Notes under the pieces: generated by a model
What the model was told of the DNA's origin: nothing
The model's input: the letters and a program-made list of their open reading frames with translations, nothing else
Database searches by the model: none
From: Lactiplantibacillus plantarum EGD-AQ4
GTDB lineage: Bacteria > Bacillota > Bacilli > Lactobacillales > Lactobacillaceae
NCBI RefSeq assembly: GCF_000463075.2
Contig: NZ_AVAQ01000005.1
Coordinates: 1-64,000 of the forward strand
Direction of reading: 5' to 3'
Length of the DNA: 64,000 bases
Shown here: positions 1-6,493 of the stretch, piece after piece
Position numbering within the stretch: position 1 is the first letter of the stretch
Layout of the letters: each line of letters begins with the position of its first letter
Translations under genes and position numbers: made by a program

Positions 1-67
1 TTTAAGCTTCTTAGCGCCGAGAGTAGTTGGGGGATCGCTCCCTGCGAGGGTAGGACGTTGCCATGCG
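1..67 (+). rRNA. rrf: 5S ribosomal RNA, 3' end
   Basis: The first 67 bases match the 3' half of a Firmicute 5S rRNA: the loop/helix IV-V segment GGGGGATCGCTCCC and the terminal GTAGGACGTTGCCATGC. The 5' part lies outside the window. Six bases later the tRNA cluster begins, the usual rrn operon layout in lactobacilli. The exact 3' end may differ by one or two bases. Confidence 0.93.
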
Positions 68-72
68 ATTAT

Positions 73-145
73 TCCGACATAGCTCAGTTGGTAGAGCGCT
101 TGACTGTTAATCAAGATGTCGACGGTTCGAGCCCGCCTGTCGGAG
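73..145 (+). tRNA. tRNA-Asn (GTT)
   Basis: Complete cloverleaf. The seven-base acceptor TCCGACA pairs with TGTCGGA, the anticodon stem CTTGA/TCAAG holds loop CTGTTAA with anticodon GTT, and the T-loop is TTCGAGC. The discriminator is G and no CCA is encoded. It is the first tRNA after the 5S gene and presumably co-transcribed with it. Confidence 0.97.
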
Positions 146-163
146 TTATCTACGGTAAGCCAT

Positions 164-253
164 GGAGAGTTGTCCGAGTGGCTGAAGGAGCAGCATTGGA
201 AATGCTGTAAACGGGTTATACCTGTTTCAAGGGTTCGAATCCCTTACTCTCCG
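164..253 (+). tRNA. tRNA-Ser (GGA)
   Basis: Class II tRNA of 90 nt with a long variable arm. Acceptor GGAGAGT pairs with ACTCTCC, anticodon stem CAGCA/TGCTG encloses TTGGAAA (anticodon GGA), and the T-loop is TTCGAAT. CCA is not encoded. Confidence 0.97.
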
Positions 254-273
254 TTAGTTAGATATATAAATAT

Positions 274-346
274 GACCCCTTGGTCAAGTGGTTTAAGACA
301 CTGCCCTTTCACGGCAGTAACATGGGTTCGAATCCCGTAGGGGTCA
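274..346 (+). tRNA. tRNA-Glu (TTC)
   Basis: Acceptor GACCCCT pairs with AGGGGTC. Anticodon stem CTGCC/GGCAG encloses CTTTCAC, giving anticodon TTC, and the T-arm has loop TTCGAAT. The discriminator is A and CCA is not encoded. Confidence 0.97.
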
Positions 347-350
347 TTAT

Positions 351-423
351 GGAGGATTAGCTCAGTTGGGAGAGCGTCTGCCTTACAAGCAGAGGGTCAC
401 AGGTTCGAGCCCTGTATCCTCCA
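351..423 (+). tRNA. tRNA-Val (TAC)
   Basis: Acceptor GGAGGAT pairs with ATCCTCC. Anticodon stem TCTGC/GCAGA encloses CTTACAA (anticodon TAC), and the T-loop is TTCGAGC. It lies only four bases after tRNA-Glu, so the two must be cut from one transcript. Confidence 0.97.
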
Positions 424-479
424 TCTGATGAGAATTTATTCATCAATAATTTAATAAACTCCATCATGAAGAATGATAT

Positions 480-552
480 GGCTCGGTAGCTCAGTCGGTA
501 GAGCAATGGATTGAAGCTCCATGTGTCGGCGGTTCGATTCCGTCCCGCGCCA
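480..552 (+). tRNA. tRNA-Phe (GAA)
   Basis: Anticodon stem ATGGA/TCCAT holds TTGAAGC (anticodon GAA), and the T-arm and D-arm are standard. The acceptor GGCTCGG faces CCGCGCC, which leaves one T-C mismatch at the fourth pair where the Bacillus gene has a T-A pair. The rest of the molecule looks functional. Confidence 0.95.
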
Positions 553-557
553 TTTAT

Positions 558-640
558 GGAGGGGTAGCGAAGTCTGGCTAAACGCGGCGGACTGTAAATC
601 CGCTCCTTCGGGTTCGGTGGTTCGAATCCACTCCCCTCCA
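558..640 (+). tRNA. tRNA-Tyr (GTA)
   Basis: Class II tRNA of 83 nt. Acceptor GGAGGGG pairs with CCCCTCC, anticodon stem GCGGA/TCCGC encloses CTGTAAA (anticodon GTA), and there is a long variable arm CTCCTTCGGGTTCGG before the T-arm. Confidence 0.97.
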
Positions 641-648
641 TTCTTTAT

Positions 649-722
649 AGGGATATAGTTTAATGGTAGAACAACGGTCTCCAAAACCGTCGGTGTGGGT
701 TCAACTCCTACTATCCCTGCCA
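649..722 (+). tRNA. tRNA-Trp (CCA)
   Basis: Acceptor AGGGATA pairs with TATCCCT. Anticodon stem ACGGT/ACCGT holds CTCCAAA (anticodon CCA). It is followed by GCCA, so this is the only tRNA of the cluster whose 3' CCA is encoded in the DNA. Confidence 0.96.
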
Positions 723-726
723 TGAT

Positions 727-800
727 GGCGGTAGTGGCGAAGTGGTTAACGCACCGGATTGTGGCTCCGGCACGCGTGGGTTCGATTCCCACCTACCGCC
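727..800 (+). tRNA. tRNA-His (GTG)
   Basis: The eight-base-pair acceptor GGCGGTAG/CTACCGCC includes the extra G-1 to C73 pair diagnostic of tRNA-His. Anticodon stem CCGGA/TCCGG encloses TTGTGGC (anticodon GTG), and the T-loop is TTCGATT. Confidence 0.97.
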
Positions 801-807
801 CTTTGAT

Positions 808-879
808 TGGGTTATAGCCAAGTGGTAAGGCAATGGACTTTGACTCCATCATGCGCTGGTTCGAATCCAGCTAACCCAG
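808..879 (+). tRNA. tRNA-Gln (TTG)
   Basis: Acceptor TGGGTTA pairs with TAACCCA. Anticodon stem ATGGA/TCCAT holds CTTTGAC (anticodon TTG), and the T-loop is TTCGAAT. The discriminator is G. Confidence 0.97.
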
Positions 880-901
880 TTGGGTTTGGGCAATAAATGA
901 T

Positions 902-972
<71 letters not shown>

Positions 973-1022
973 TTCCTGAAAAGGTTATAATCCTGATCAG
1001 TAAGTTTCACCCATTTTATTTT

Positions 1023-1107
1023 GCCGGCGTGGCGGAATTGGCAGACGCGCTGGACTCAAAATCCAGTTCCCGTTGAGGGAGTATCGGTTCGACCCCGATC
1101 GCCGGTA
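1023..1107 (+). tRNA. tRNA-Leu (CAA), prophage integration target
   Basis: Class II tRNA. Acceptor GCCGGCG pairs with CGCCGGT, anticodon stem CTGGA/TCCAG encloses CTCAAAA (anticodon CAA), and there is a long variable arm. Its last 16 bases are part of a 17-bp sequence repeated at 42493. The phage therefore inserted here and re-supplied the 3' end, leaving a complete tRNA gene. Confidence 0.97.
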
Positions 1108-1108
1108 T
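1092..1108 (+). other. attL core
   Basis: A 17-base direct repeat, identical to 42493-42509, lies at the 3' end of tRNA-Leu (T-arm 3' strand, acceptor strand and discriminator). This is the usual core for tyrosine integrases that target tRNA genes. The integrase gene is the next gene inward. Confidence 0.93.
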
Positions 1109-1145
1109 TATTTAGCTATTCAGGTAGCTTGTAGTACCTTCAGGA

Positions 1146-1177
1146 GCCCACCATATCATTGATATGGTGGGCTTTTT
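1146..1177 (+). terminator. Rho-independent terminator after tRNA-Leu
   Basis: An 11-bp perfect stem GCCCACCATAT/ATATGGTGGGC with a five-base loop is followed by TTTTT. It is phage-borne DNA just inside attL and supplies a terminator for the tRNA operon, whose original terminator was moved to the far side of the prophage (42546). Confidence 0.93.
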
Positions 1178-1219
1178 GCTTTTCCAAAAGTTATACAAGA
1201 GCACCCAATATCAGAAAAT

Positions 1220-1259
1220 CTTGCACATTCTTGCACATTCTTGCACATTCTTGCACATT
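1220..1259 (+). repeat. Four tandem CTTGCACATT units, likely integrase arm sites
   Basis: CTTGCACATT occurs four times head to tail with a 10-bp period, one helical turn. Related copies lie at 1352-1360 and 1387-1396, with an inverted copy at 1373-1380. Two more stand near attR (42419-42440). Clustered short direct repeats on both sides of the core fit arm-type binding sites for the integrase N-terminal domain. That role is inferred from position and spacing. Confidence 0.7.
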
Positions 1260-1405
1260 TGTACCTTTACAATATTACAAAGAAGGGGATGGCCGACCAA
1301 AATCCAACCACCCAGGCTAAGCGTATGCAGGACAACCGATTTGTAGGTCAGCTTGCACATGCTTTGCACTTTTGTGCAAGCACATTCTTGCACAAATTTG
1401 TAACA

Positions 1406-2521
1406 CTAAAAATTCTCAAGAGCCTCATTAATCAAATCACTTTGTTCATGCTGTAATTCGTCAATAACGTGCGTGTAGACGCGTTGCGTGATACCAACGT
1501 CTGAATGTCCAAGACGCTTTGAAATCACGTAAATAGACACGTTCTTGTACAATAAATAGCTTGCATGAGTGTGCCGTAGTCCGTGGAATGTGATATGCTT
1601 GATCCCAAGTCGATCATGTGCGGTACGCAGAAATTTATTAACCGAGTTATTGCTAGGCACCGACGAACTGTTCTTGCCTACAAAAATTAGATGCATATTG
1701 TTTTTAACACCCGCAGAGACTTGATCTTGATGTAATGTGCCAAGAATCTTAATCAAATAATCCGGAACTGTAATGACTCGATTTGAAGACCTGGTCTTTG
1801 TTGGTAAAAAGCCCATATCACCCTTATAATCTAGAGTTTTATCAATCCGAAGAGTTTGGTTCTTGTAATCGATGTCGCTCCAGGTTAAGCCGGCAACTTC
1901 TGAATAGCGTGCACCTGATACTAAGCTGGTTAGTACCATGGCGGCACTTATGTTATTAATTGAGGCCTTAGGACGGGTATACTCACTTAGCGCAACCATG
2001 TCAGCGTAGCTAAGGTAATTATTACCAACTTCTGCTTCATAATCGGTGCAGTGAGGTATCTTGGTCCTAGTAGTGAAATTTTTAGTGATGACACCGTCCT
2101 CAAGAGCATCTGTGGCGCATGAACGACAGTGACCAGCAATTTTAGCAACAGTTTCATAGGCGTACTCATCAGCTAGCTTATTCAGGAAGTGCTGATATGC
2201 TGATCTATTAATGTCACTCATGCGCATGTTATCAAAATTGCGCTGCAGTTTGTCTAGTGTGAATTCATAATTCTTGCGAGTAGAGGCTGCCACGGTTGGC
2301 ATCTTGTAAGTTTCATACCAGTCAGTAAAGTAATCTACGAAAGATTTGGTTGACCCGAGCAGGTCACCACCACGCGCTTTGGTTACCTCGTTGCTATTTG
2401 CAAAGTATTCGGCTTCCTTTTTTGTCCGAAATGTTGCATTCTTCTGGTGCGTCTTTCCGTGAATGTCCGTGAAGGCGACTCGTACTAACCATGATGATCC
2501 ACGTTTTCTAATACTTGCCAT
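1406..2521 (-). CDS. int: Tyrosine-type site-specific integrase
   Basis: This 371-residue protein catalyses integration and excision between attP and the tRNA-Leu attB site. The N-terminal part (about 1-60) is an arm-binding domain, 60-165 is a SAM-like core-binding domain, and the C-terminal part is the catalytic domain. R205 (in SGARYSE), K242, the H313-x-x-R316 box (HGLRHTHAS), H339 (RLGHSD) and the nucleophile Y349 form the complete active-site set. A ribosome binding site AAAGGA lies nine bases before the start. It points toward attL, as usual for temperate phages of lactobacilli. Confidence 0.96.
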   Translation of the reverse strand: MASIRKRGSSWLVRVAFTDIHGKTHQKNATFRTKKEAEYFANSNEVTKARGGDLLGSTKSFVDYFTDWYETYKMPTVAASTRKNYEFTLDKLQRNFDNMRMSDINRSAYQHFLNKLADEYAYETVAKIAGHCRSCATDALEDGVITKNFTTRTKIPHCTDYEAEVGNNYLSYADMVALSEYTRPKASINNISAAMVLTSLVSGARYSEVAGLTWSDIDYKNQTLRIDKTLDYKGDMGFLPTKTRSSNRVITVPDYLIKILGTLHQDQVSAGVKNNMHLIFVGKNSSSVPSNNSVNKFLRTAHDRLGIKHITFHGLRHTHASYLLYKNVSIYVISKRLGHSDVGITQRVYTHVIDELQHEQSDLINEALENF

Positions 2522-2542
2522 ATTTATCTATCCTTTCATGAA

Positions 2543-2556
2543 TCCCGGGCGGGGGC
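2543..2556 (+). repeat. GC-rich 14-mer, copy 1
   Basis: TCCCGGGCGGGGGC is identical to 8171-8184 in the early region and stands out in AT-rich phage DNA. A possible 23-codon reading frame on the plus strand (2538-2609) spans it, with no ribosome binding site before its ATG but a terminator after it. The meaning of the repeat is unknown. Confidence 0.6.
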
Positions 2557-2642
2557 TTGGAAAAAGGACGGGCATCACCTCCTTAGTTGTGATAATATTA
2601 TGTATGTAAAAAGAGCGGAGTAATCCACTAATTTTTATTGGT

Positions 2643-2682
2643 AGCACATCCATTTTCTTGGCGGGAGCGGATGTGCTTTTTT
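2643..2682 (+). terminator. Rho-independent terminator, plus strand
   Basis: The 9-bp stem AGCACATCC/GGATGTGCT is followed by six T on the plus strand. No annotated plus-strand gene precedes it, so it may close a short RNA starting near 2530-2600. The stretch 2522-2827 otherwise holds only the 14-mer and a leftward tRNA-like sequence. Confidence 0.75.
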
Positions 2683-2689
2683 GTTACAA

Positions 2690-2780
2690 CGCGAGCGACA
2701 GGAGTCGGACCTGCATAGTAGTCCAAGAAAGAATGGGCTTCAAGACTTGGAATAATGTTCTACCGCTGAACTACGCTCGC
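2690..2780 (-). ncRNA. tRNA-like sequence with abnormal anticodon region (A)
   Basis: Read leftward it starts with acceptor GCGAGCG and ends CGCTCGC plus G. The D-arm is perfect (GTTC/GAAC around AGCGGTA) and the T-arm has loop TCCGACT. The 42 bases between them do not form a normal anticodon arm: a 6-bp stem TCCAAG/CTTGGA closes an 18-base pyrimidine-rich loop. The 5' half resembles tRNA-Gly. It may be a decayed tRNA, a tRNA mimic, or an RNase P/Z processing signal. A divergent copy lies at 3040-3132. Confidence 0.6.
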
Positions 2781-2827
2781 AAGATGCCAACTGAAATGAT
2801 TCAATTGGCTTGACTGGTAAAATTTTA

Positions 2828-3010
2828 CTATTCCTCTCTTTGCTTGAAGCGTGTCGCCAGATCGTCTTCAATTCCTTTAAGCATACGATTGTATTCTGCT
2901 TTTGAATAGCTATCTTTGTGTAGATAGATAATGGCGTTTAATTTAATAAACTCTGCCAGGTCATTAGTAATATTTTCTATTAATTCGTACCTTGAAATAT
3001 CTTTATTCAT
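2828..3010 (-). CDS. Hypothetical small prophage protein, 60 aa
   Basis: A short, charged, mostly helical protein with no family recognised. It has a plausible binding site GAAGG six bases before ATG. It sits in the leftward lysogeny module between two tRNA-like sequences, so it is probably transcribed with the repressor operon. No membrane segment is visible. The function is unknown. Confidence 0.6.
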   Translation of the reverse strand: MNKDISRYELIENITNDLAEFIKLNAIIYLHKDSYSKAEYNRMLKGIEDDLATRFKQREE

Positions 3011-3039
3011 AATGTGCCTTCTTTCTTTTTTTGCTACAA

Positions 3040-3132
3040 CGCAAGCGGTGGGAGTCGAACCTACGTAGCAACGAGAAATAAAGGAAGGGTGTCCTATAAG
3101 AGGCTACTATTCTACCGTTGAACTACGCTCGC
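3040..3132 (-). ncRNA. tRNA-like sequence with abnormal anticodon region (B)
   Basis: Same design as the copy at 2690-2780. Acceptor GCGAGCG pairs with CGCTTGC (one G-T), the D-arm GTTC/GAAT surrounds AACGGTA, and the T-loop is TTCGACT. Between them are 44 bases closed by GTAGC/GCTAC instead of a 17-base anticodon arm, again pyrimidine-rich (CCCTTCCTTTATTTC). The two copies agree in the acceptor, D- and T-arms but differ in the middle, the reverse of what neutral decay of a tRNA would predict. Confidence 0.6.
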
Positions 3133-3166
3133 ATGTTGCCCGCTAGGCTGGTAGTGGGCGAGGGCG

Positions 3167-3286
3167 CTATTTTCGCTTGTGATTCCAGTAAACTAACATG
3201 ACGACTAGCGCTATGAAGCAAATGATGCCAATTGCAACGGTAAAGTCGAACACGTGTGTGCTGTACGTTCCTACATACAATTCCAT
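3167..3286 (-). CDS. Small single-span membrane protein, 39 aa
   Basis: Short frame encoding a protein with one hydrophobic helix (about residues 14-33, rich in I, V, L and F) and a basic tail HKRK at the C-terminus. This predicts an outside-in orientation with the tail in the cytoplasm. It lies between the tRNA-like sequence and the next membrane protein in the lysogeny module, where superinfection-exclusion proteins are often found. That role is a guess from position. The upstream binding site is weak. Confidence 0.55.
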   Translation of the reverse strand: MELYVGTYSTHVFDFTVAIGIICFIALVVMLVYWNHKRK

Positions 3287-3322
3287 AGCTTTTACCCCGA
3301 TTAAAATATGTTCATACTAGTT

Positions 3323-3523
3323 CTACTTAGCATGTTTATACCCGGCTAAGCCGATAAAATATAATATCGCGATTGGCACCCAAATCACCATAACAATTGC
3401 TTGTGAAGGAATCCAGGTTGCCAGGATAAATAACACGGCCAATATTGGTAAAAAAATGTGGCCTAGTGCTCCTAATATCTTCCATAGCGCTAGAAAGATG
3501 ACGATCATTATTAGTAGTCCCAT
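3323..3523 (-). CDS. Hydrophobic membrane protein, 66 aa
   Basis: Two or three membrane-spanning segments fill almost the whole protein, and it ends in YKHAK. The chosen ATG follows GGAGGA by nine bases. A longer version beginning at 3562 lacks a binding site. It is in the lysogeny module downstream of the repressor and protease genes in the same direction. Small multi-span proteins at this place in lactobacillus prophages are candidates for superinfection immunity, but no family is recognised. Confidence 0.65.
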   Translation of the reverse strand: MGLLIMIVIFLALWKILGALGHIFLPILAVLFILATWIPSQAIVMVIWVPIAILYFIGLAGYKHAK

Positions 3524-3675
3524 TACAATTATTCCTCCAAATTCCCCAGCTTTTACCGACATCCGTATCTGGTCTATAATAATATTTGTGTATCAATATC
3601 ATTGGCTACTACGTCTCACTGTTTGCGGCAGTGGGGCAATTTTTTAATGAGATATAACAGGTAGTACAATATTGA

Positions 3676-4848
3676 TTAAGATGGCATGGATTTAGCTTTT
3701 TGAATAGCTTTTTCTGCAAGAATAGATGACTTTTCGTCATTCCAGTCTTTAAGCAAATCTTGAATGTAAAAAGTTGATACACATCCACAAGAAGTACAAA
3801 ATCTTGCGTTACCTTGCAATAACGTGCCGCAGCCATCTGATGAAATTAATTGAGATGCGGAAAACGCATGAAATGGATCATGCATGTCATTGTACGGTAT
3901 TCCAGTGCATTTATTAGTTAAATATGTCCCACAAATTTTGCAGAAGTCACCACCGTCAATTTCTTCGTTTTGACAAACTGGACAAGAAACAACCTTTGAG
4001 TCGTCATCAACAACTATATCTGGATATTTCAAAACTTTATCACCAAACCTTTCATGGAATGAAAAAGAATTATACTGGTTAAATACATAAATATCTCGGT
4101 TACCACATATTGGGCAAAAATTACTGTGATCTTTACTTTTACTAATGCTTAATTCCTTACATTTGTGGCAATAAATTCGAGTACCGCCACCAACAATCAA
4201 TAAAAGTCCAGTAGTTGGTGGGGTGCTATAAACACGAGGATGATTAAAAGAATACTTAGGAATACGGATTGAAGGCCACGCCCAAGGGCGACGGTCGTGG
4301 TACTCCGTATATGCATGAATTGCAGCATCACCAGAGACGTCATATTTAATTTGAATGTCTTTGAGAGTATCGTTTTCTTTTAATGAAGGGGTGGGTATAA
4401 GTAAGCATTGAGCAAAAGCTTGCGCTTCTGCTTCATAAATCAAATAGTCTTTTTCTGTAATTGATGATGGTGTTTCGCCTTGCCTAGCAATACTGGTAAC
4501 AAAGGGATGGTTAAGCAAATAATGTCCAATTTCGTGAGCAATCGAGAAGCGGATCCTTTGCGGAATATTTATAAGAGTATCGCTATTGTAAAGGATTATT
4601 AATTCATCGCGGTTGGACATTTTCACTAATGCGGCATCTTGAGAGCCGTCTGCTAAATGTTCTTGAACCCAGTTTACATCAACAGGCATTCCATGATTAC
4701 ATATTTTATTAACCATAGTGTTATAACTCATAAGCTGAACTTTTGGTAGCCGATCTACCAATTGAACAAGATTAACAGGAAAACTGATAGAAGCGGTTTT
4801 AATCAGTTGCATAGCTGTATCTTTAGCAAATGTCCACCGCGGTTTCAT
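3676..4848 (-). CDS. ImmA/IrrE-family metallopeptidase with zinc-ribbon tail
   Basis: The first 200 residues carry the ImmA/IrrE (peptidase M78) fold, with the zinc-binding helix H105-E-I-G-H109 in AHEIGHYLLNH. Proteins of this family cleave or inactivate the adjacent repressor after DNA damage. The gene overlaps the repressor gene by four bases (ATGA), so the two are translationally coupled. The C-terminal half (about 225-365) is unusual: repeated CxxC knuckles (CHKC, CPIC, CPVC, CKIC, CTSC) suggest several zinc ribbons. At 390 residues it is well above the roughly 120-250 residues of typical phage ImmA proteins. Confidence 0.85.
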   Translation of the reverse strand: MKPRWTFAKDTAMQLIKTASISFPVNLVQLVDRLPKVQLMSYNTMVNKICNHGMPVDVNWVQEHLADGSQDAALVKMSNRDELIILYNSDTLINIPQRIRFSIAHEIGHYLLNHPFVTSIARQGETPSSITEKDYLIYEAEAQAFAQCLLIPTPSLKENDTLKDIQIKYDVSGDAAIHAYTEYHDRRPWAWPSIRIPKYSFNHPRVYSTPPTTGLLLIVGGGTRIYCHKCKELSISKSKDHSNFCPICGNRDIYVFNQYNSFSFHERFGDKVLKYPDIVVDDDSKVVSCPVCQNEEIDGGDFCKICGTYLTNKCTGIPYNDMHDPFHAFSASQLISSDGCGTLLQGNARFCTSCGCVSTFYIQDLLKDWNDEKSSILAEKAIQKAKSMPS

Positions 4849-5183
4849 TTATCATCATCTCCAAAAGTTTCTTTGAAAATAGCATTCATCACTTCGTCCA
4901 GTTGGTCTAATTGCTGATCGTTAAGTTTTGTCGCTCTACGGGCAATCTTTTGTACTTTGGGCCGAGCATTATCGGAAATAGCTGCATTGTCTTCTTTGCC
5001 TGTTAAAAGGTAGTCAACTGAAACCCCTAAAACTTTGGCAACGGCGGCTAAGGTCTCTGGATTAGGGTTGCGCGTCTTCCACTGGTACATATAATTCGTG
5101 CTGACATTCGCTTTTCGTTCCACCTCAGCAATGGAATATCCACGTTTTTTTGCAATTTCTTTTATTCTATCAAACAGCGTCAT
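4845..5183 (-). CDS. CI-like lysogeny repressor, XRE family
   Basis: The N-terminal residues 1-65 form a helix-turn-helix of the XRE/Cro-CI type (SIAEVERKANVSTNYMYQWK followed by LGVSVDYLL). The C-terminal 45 residues are charged and helical, probably for dimerisation. At 112 residues it lacks the LexA-like autoprotease domain, which fits the neighbouring ImmA-type protease acting in trans. GGAGGA lies eight bases before ATG. It is transcribed away from the Cro-like gene, and the shared region between them is the genetic switch. Confidence 0.88.
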   Translation of the reverse strand: MTLFDRIKEIAKKRGYSIAEVERKANVSTNYMYQWKTRNPNPETLAAVAKVLGVSVDYLLTGKEDNAAISDNARPKVQKIARRATKLNDQQLDQLDEVMNAIFKETFGDDDK

Positions 5184-5246
5184 ATCAATAATCCTCCGTA
5201 ATTACACAAAGGCTGCTAAGACAAGTTATAGATTTTTTGTTGCAAA

Positions 5247-5268
5247 ATTCTACAATTTGTCATAGAAT
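5247..5268. promoter_or_regulatory. Putative repressor operator 1
   Basis: The inverted repeat ATTCTA-N10-TAGAAT lies in the 260-bp divergent region between the repressor and the Cro-like gene. The same half-site and spacing recur at 5376-5397. Two like-spaced sites between divergent repressor genes are what a lambda-type switch predicts. Binding is inferred. Confidence 0.6.
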
Positions 5269-5375
5269 AGTCTTTGTTAAGAAAAGTAGTTAAGAAAATG
5301 GCTAAATTAAAATACTTATTAATCATCTTGGTGGGCGATAAGTAGGTATTTAATAGCTTATTTCGTTATGTCTAT

Positions 5376-5397
5376 ATTCTAAGATATGTTGTAGATA
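5376..5397. promoter_or_regulatory. Putative repressor operator 2
   Basis: ATTCTA-N10-TAGATA has the same first half-site and the same 10-base spacer as operator 1, with one base changed in the second half. It lies 47 bp before the Cro-like start, where it could overlap the rightward early promoter. Confidence 0.55.
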
Positions 5398-5443
5398 ATT
5401 ACAAGGACTTTCTTAATAAATATTAAGGAAAAGAGGAACGCAA

Positions 5444-5659
5444 ATGTTTATTCATATGGAAACAAACAACAAAGCCGAAGCAATTAAGAGTTGGCTAGCA
5501 AATCATCGTAGTTTAGAAACACAAGCATCAATTGCTAATCATTTTGGAAAATCAACAACGTTTGTAAATTTATCATTGAACAAACGAATGACAACCAAAG
5601 GGGCTGAGAGACTAATTGAGCAAATTTATAAATACTTGGTAGAAAAGTATGGTATTTAA
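5444..5659 (+). CDS. Cro-like DNA-binding protein
   Basis: First gene of the rightward early operon, divergent from the repressor. The 71-residue protein contains a probable helix-turn-helix (ASIANHFGKSTTFVNLSLN, about 27-45) and a charged C-terminus. The size and position are those of Cro-type repressors that switch off the lysogeny promoter during lytic growth. AGAGGA precedes the first ATG, and an in-frame ATG four codons later is a second choice. The assignment rests more on place than on sequence similarity. Confidence 0.65.
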   Translation: MFIHMETNNKAEAIKSWLANHRSLETQASIANHFGKSTTFVNLSLNKRMTTKGAERLIEQIYKYLVEKYGI

Positions 5660-5671
5660 GGAGGATTAACT

Positions 5672-6478
5672 ATGAACGAATTAAAAGTAATCGGTCATGA
5701 ACATATCGGTCAATATGAATTCATTGGAATTGAGGGTGGGTTCGGTGAAAGTAAAAAGGCAATGCTGGTTAAGGACATTGCCAAGATTCATGGTCAAACA
5801 GTCGGTAATGTCAATTTACTAATTAATAGAAATCGGTCACGATTCCGTGACGGAGTTGACATTATTGATTTAAAACAAAAAGATTTCGCTATTGTTCTGA
5901 ACAAGAGCGGTTTTACACAGAATCAAATTAATGCAACTAAGAATATCTACCTATTATCCGAACGTGGTTACAGTAAGCTTCTAAAAATCCTCGAAGATGA
6001 TAAGGCTTGGGAAATCTATGATGAGTTGGTCGACAACTATTTCAATATGCGTCAGTCCATCAAACAGAATCAGCCATCACTAATAGCTGGTAAGCGACTT
6101 GAAATTATGGAAAAGAACGCAGCTACTCGTAAAGCAAACTTGCTTTATAAAATTGCTCAGGCGACGAACTCTGAAACTTCTAGCCAGACACTACTTGCAC
6201 AAGCTGCTAAGGAGCTAACTGGTGAAATGACTATCCCAGTTATGAAACGTAAGGAATACAGCGCTAGTGAGGTTGGCGAGTTGGTTGGTAAGTCAGCGAA
6301 CATGGTTGGCCGGATTTGCAACCAACTTGGATTGAAAGCTGAACAGCCGGGACAAAATAAGTATGGTCGCTGGAGTAACAGCAAATCACAACATTCTGAT
6401 AAGGAAGTTCCACAGTGGTTGTATTTTGATGAGGGCGTTAAGGCTATTAAGAATGAAACTGATAAACACCAAGTATAG
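5672..6478 (+). CDS. ORF6N/KilA-type phage antirepressor
   Basis: The N-terminal 110 residues match the ORF6N/antirepressor pattern: KDIAKIHG for strand-helix recognition, NLLINRNRSRF, then LLSERGYSKLL and WEIYDELVDNYF. The C-terminal 65 residues (SASEVGELVGKSANMVGRIC to WLYFDEG) look like a second helix-turn-helix of the KilAC type. Such proteins bind DNA or the CI repressor and favour the lytic cycle. It follows the Cro-like gene by 12 bases, with GGAGG before ATG. A second ORF6N gene follows. Confidence 0.82.
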   Translation: MNELKVIGHEHIGQYEFIGIEGGFGESKKAMLVKDIAKIHGQTVGNVNLLINRNRSRFRDGVDIIDLKQKDFAIVLNKSGFTQNQINATKNIYLLSERGYSKLLKILEDDKAWEIYDELVDNYFNMRQSIKQNQPSLIAGKRLEIMEKNAATRKANLLYKIAQATNSETSSQTLLAQAAKELTGEMTIPVMKRKEYSASEVGELVGKSANMVGRICNQLGLKAEQPGQNKYGRWSNSKSQHSDKEVPQWLYFDEGVKAIKNETDKHQV

Positions 6479-6493
6479 AAAGGAATGATCCAC

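Noticed and set aside
116..792. Open frames of 74-113 codons on both strands across the tRNA cluster
   Set aside because: They run through several complete tRNA genes. The proteins are typical tRNA-shadow text.
1164..1456. Short frames of 60-71 codons around the CTTGCACATT repeats
   Set aside because: No ribosome binding sites. The frames arise from the short direct repeats.
2690..2780. Tentative call as a normal tRNA-Gly
   Set aside because: No anticodon stem-loop of normal size can be drawn, so no anticodon can be assigned.
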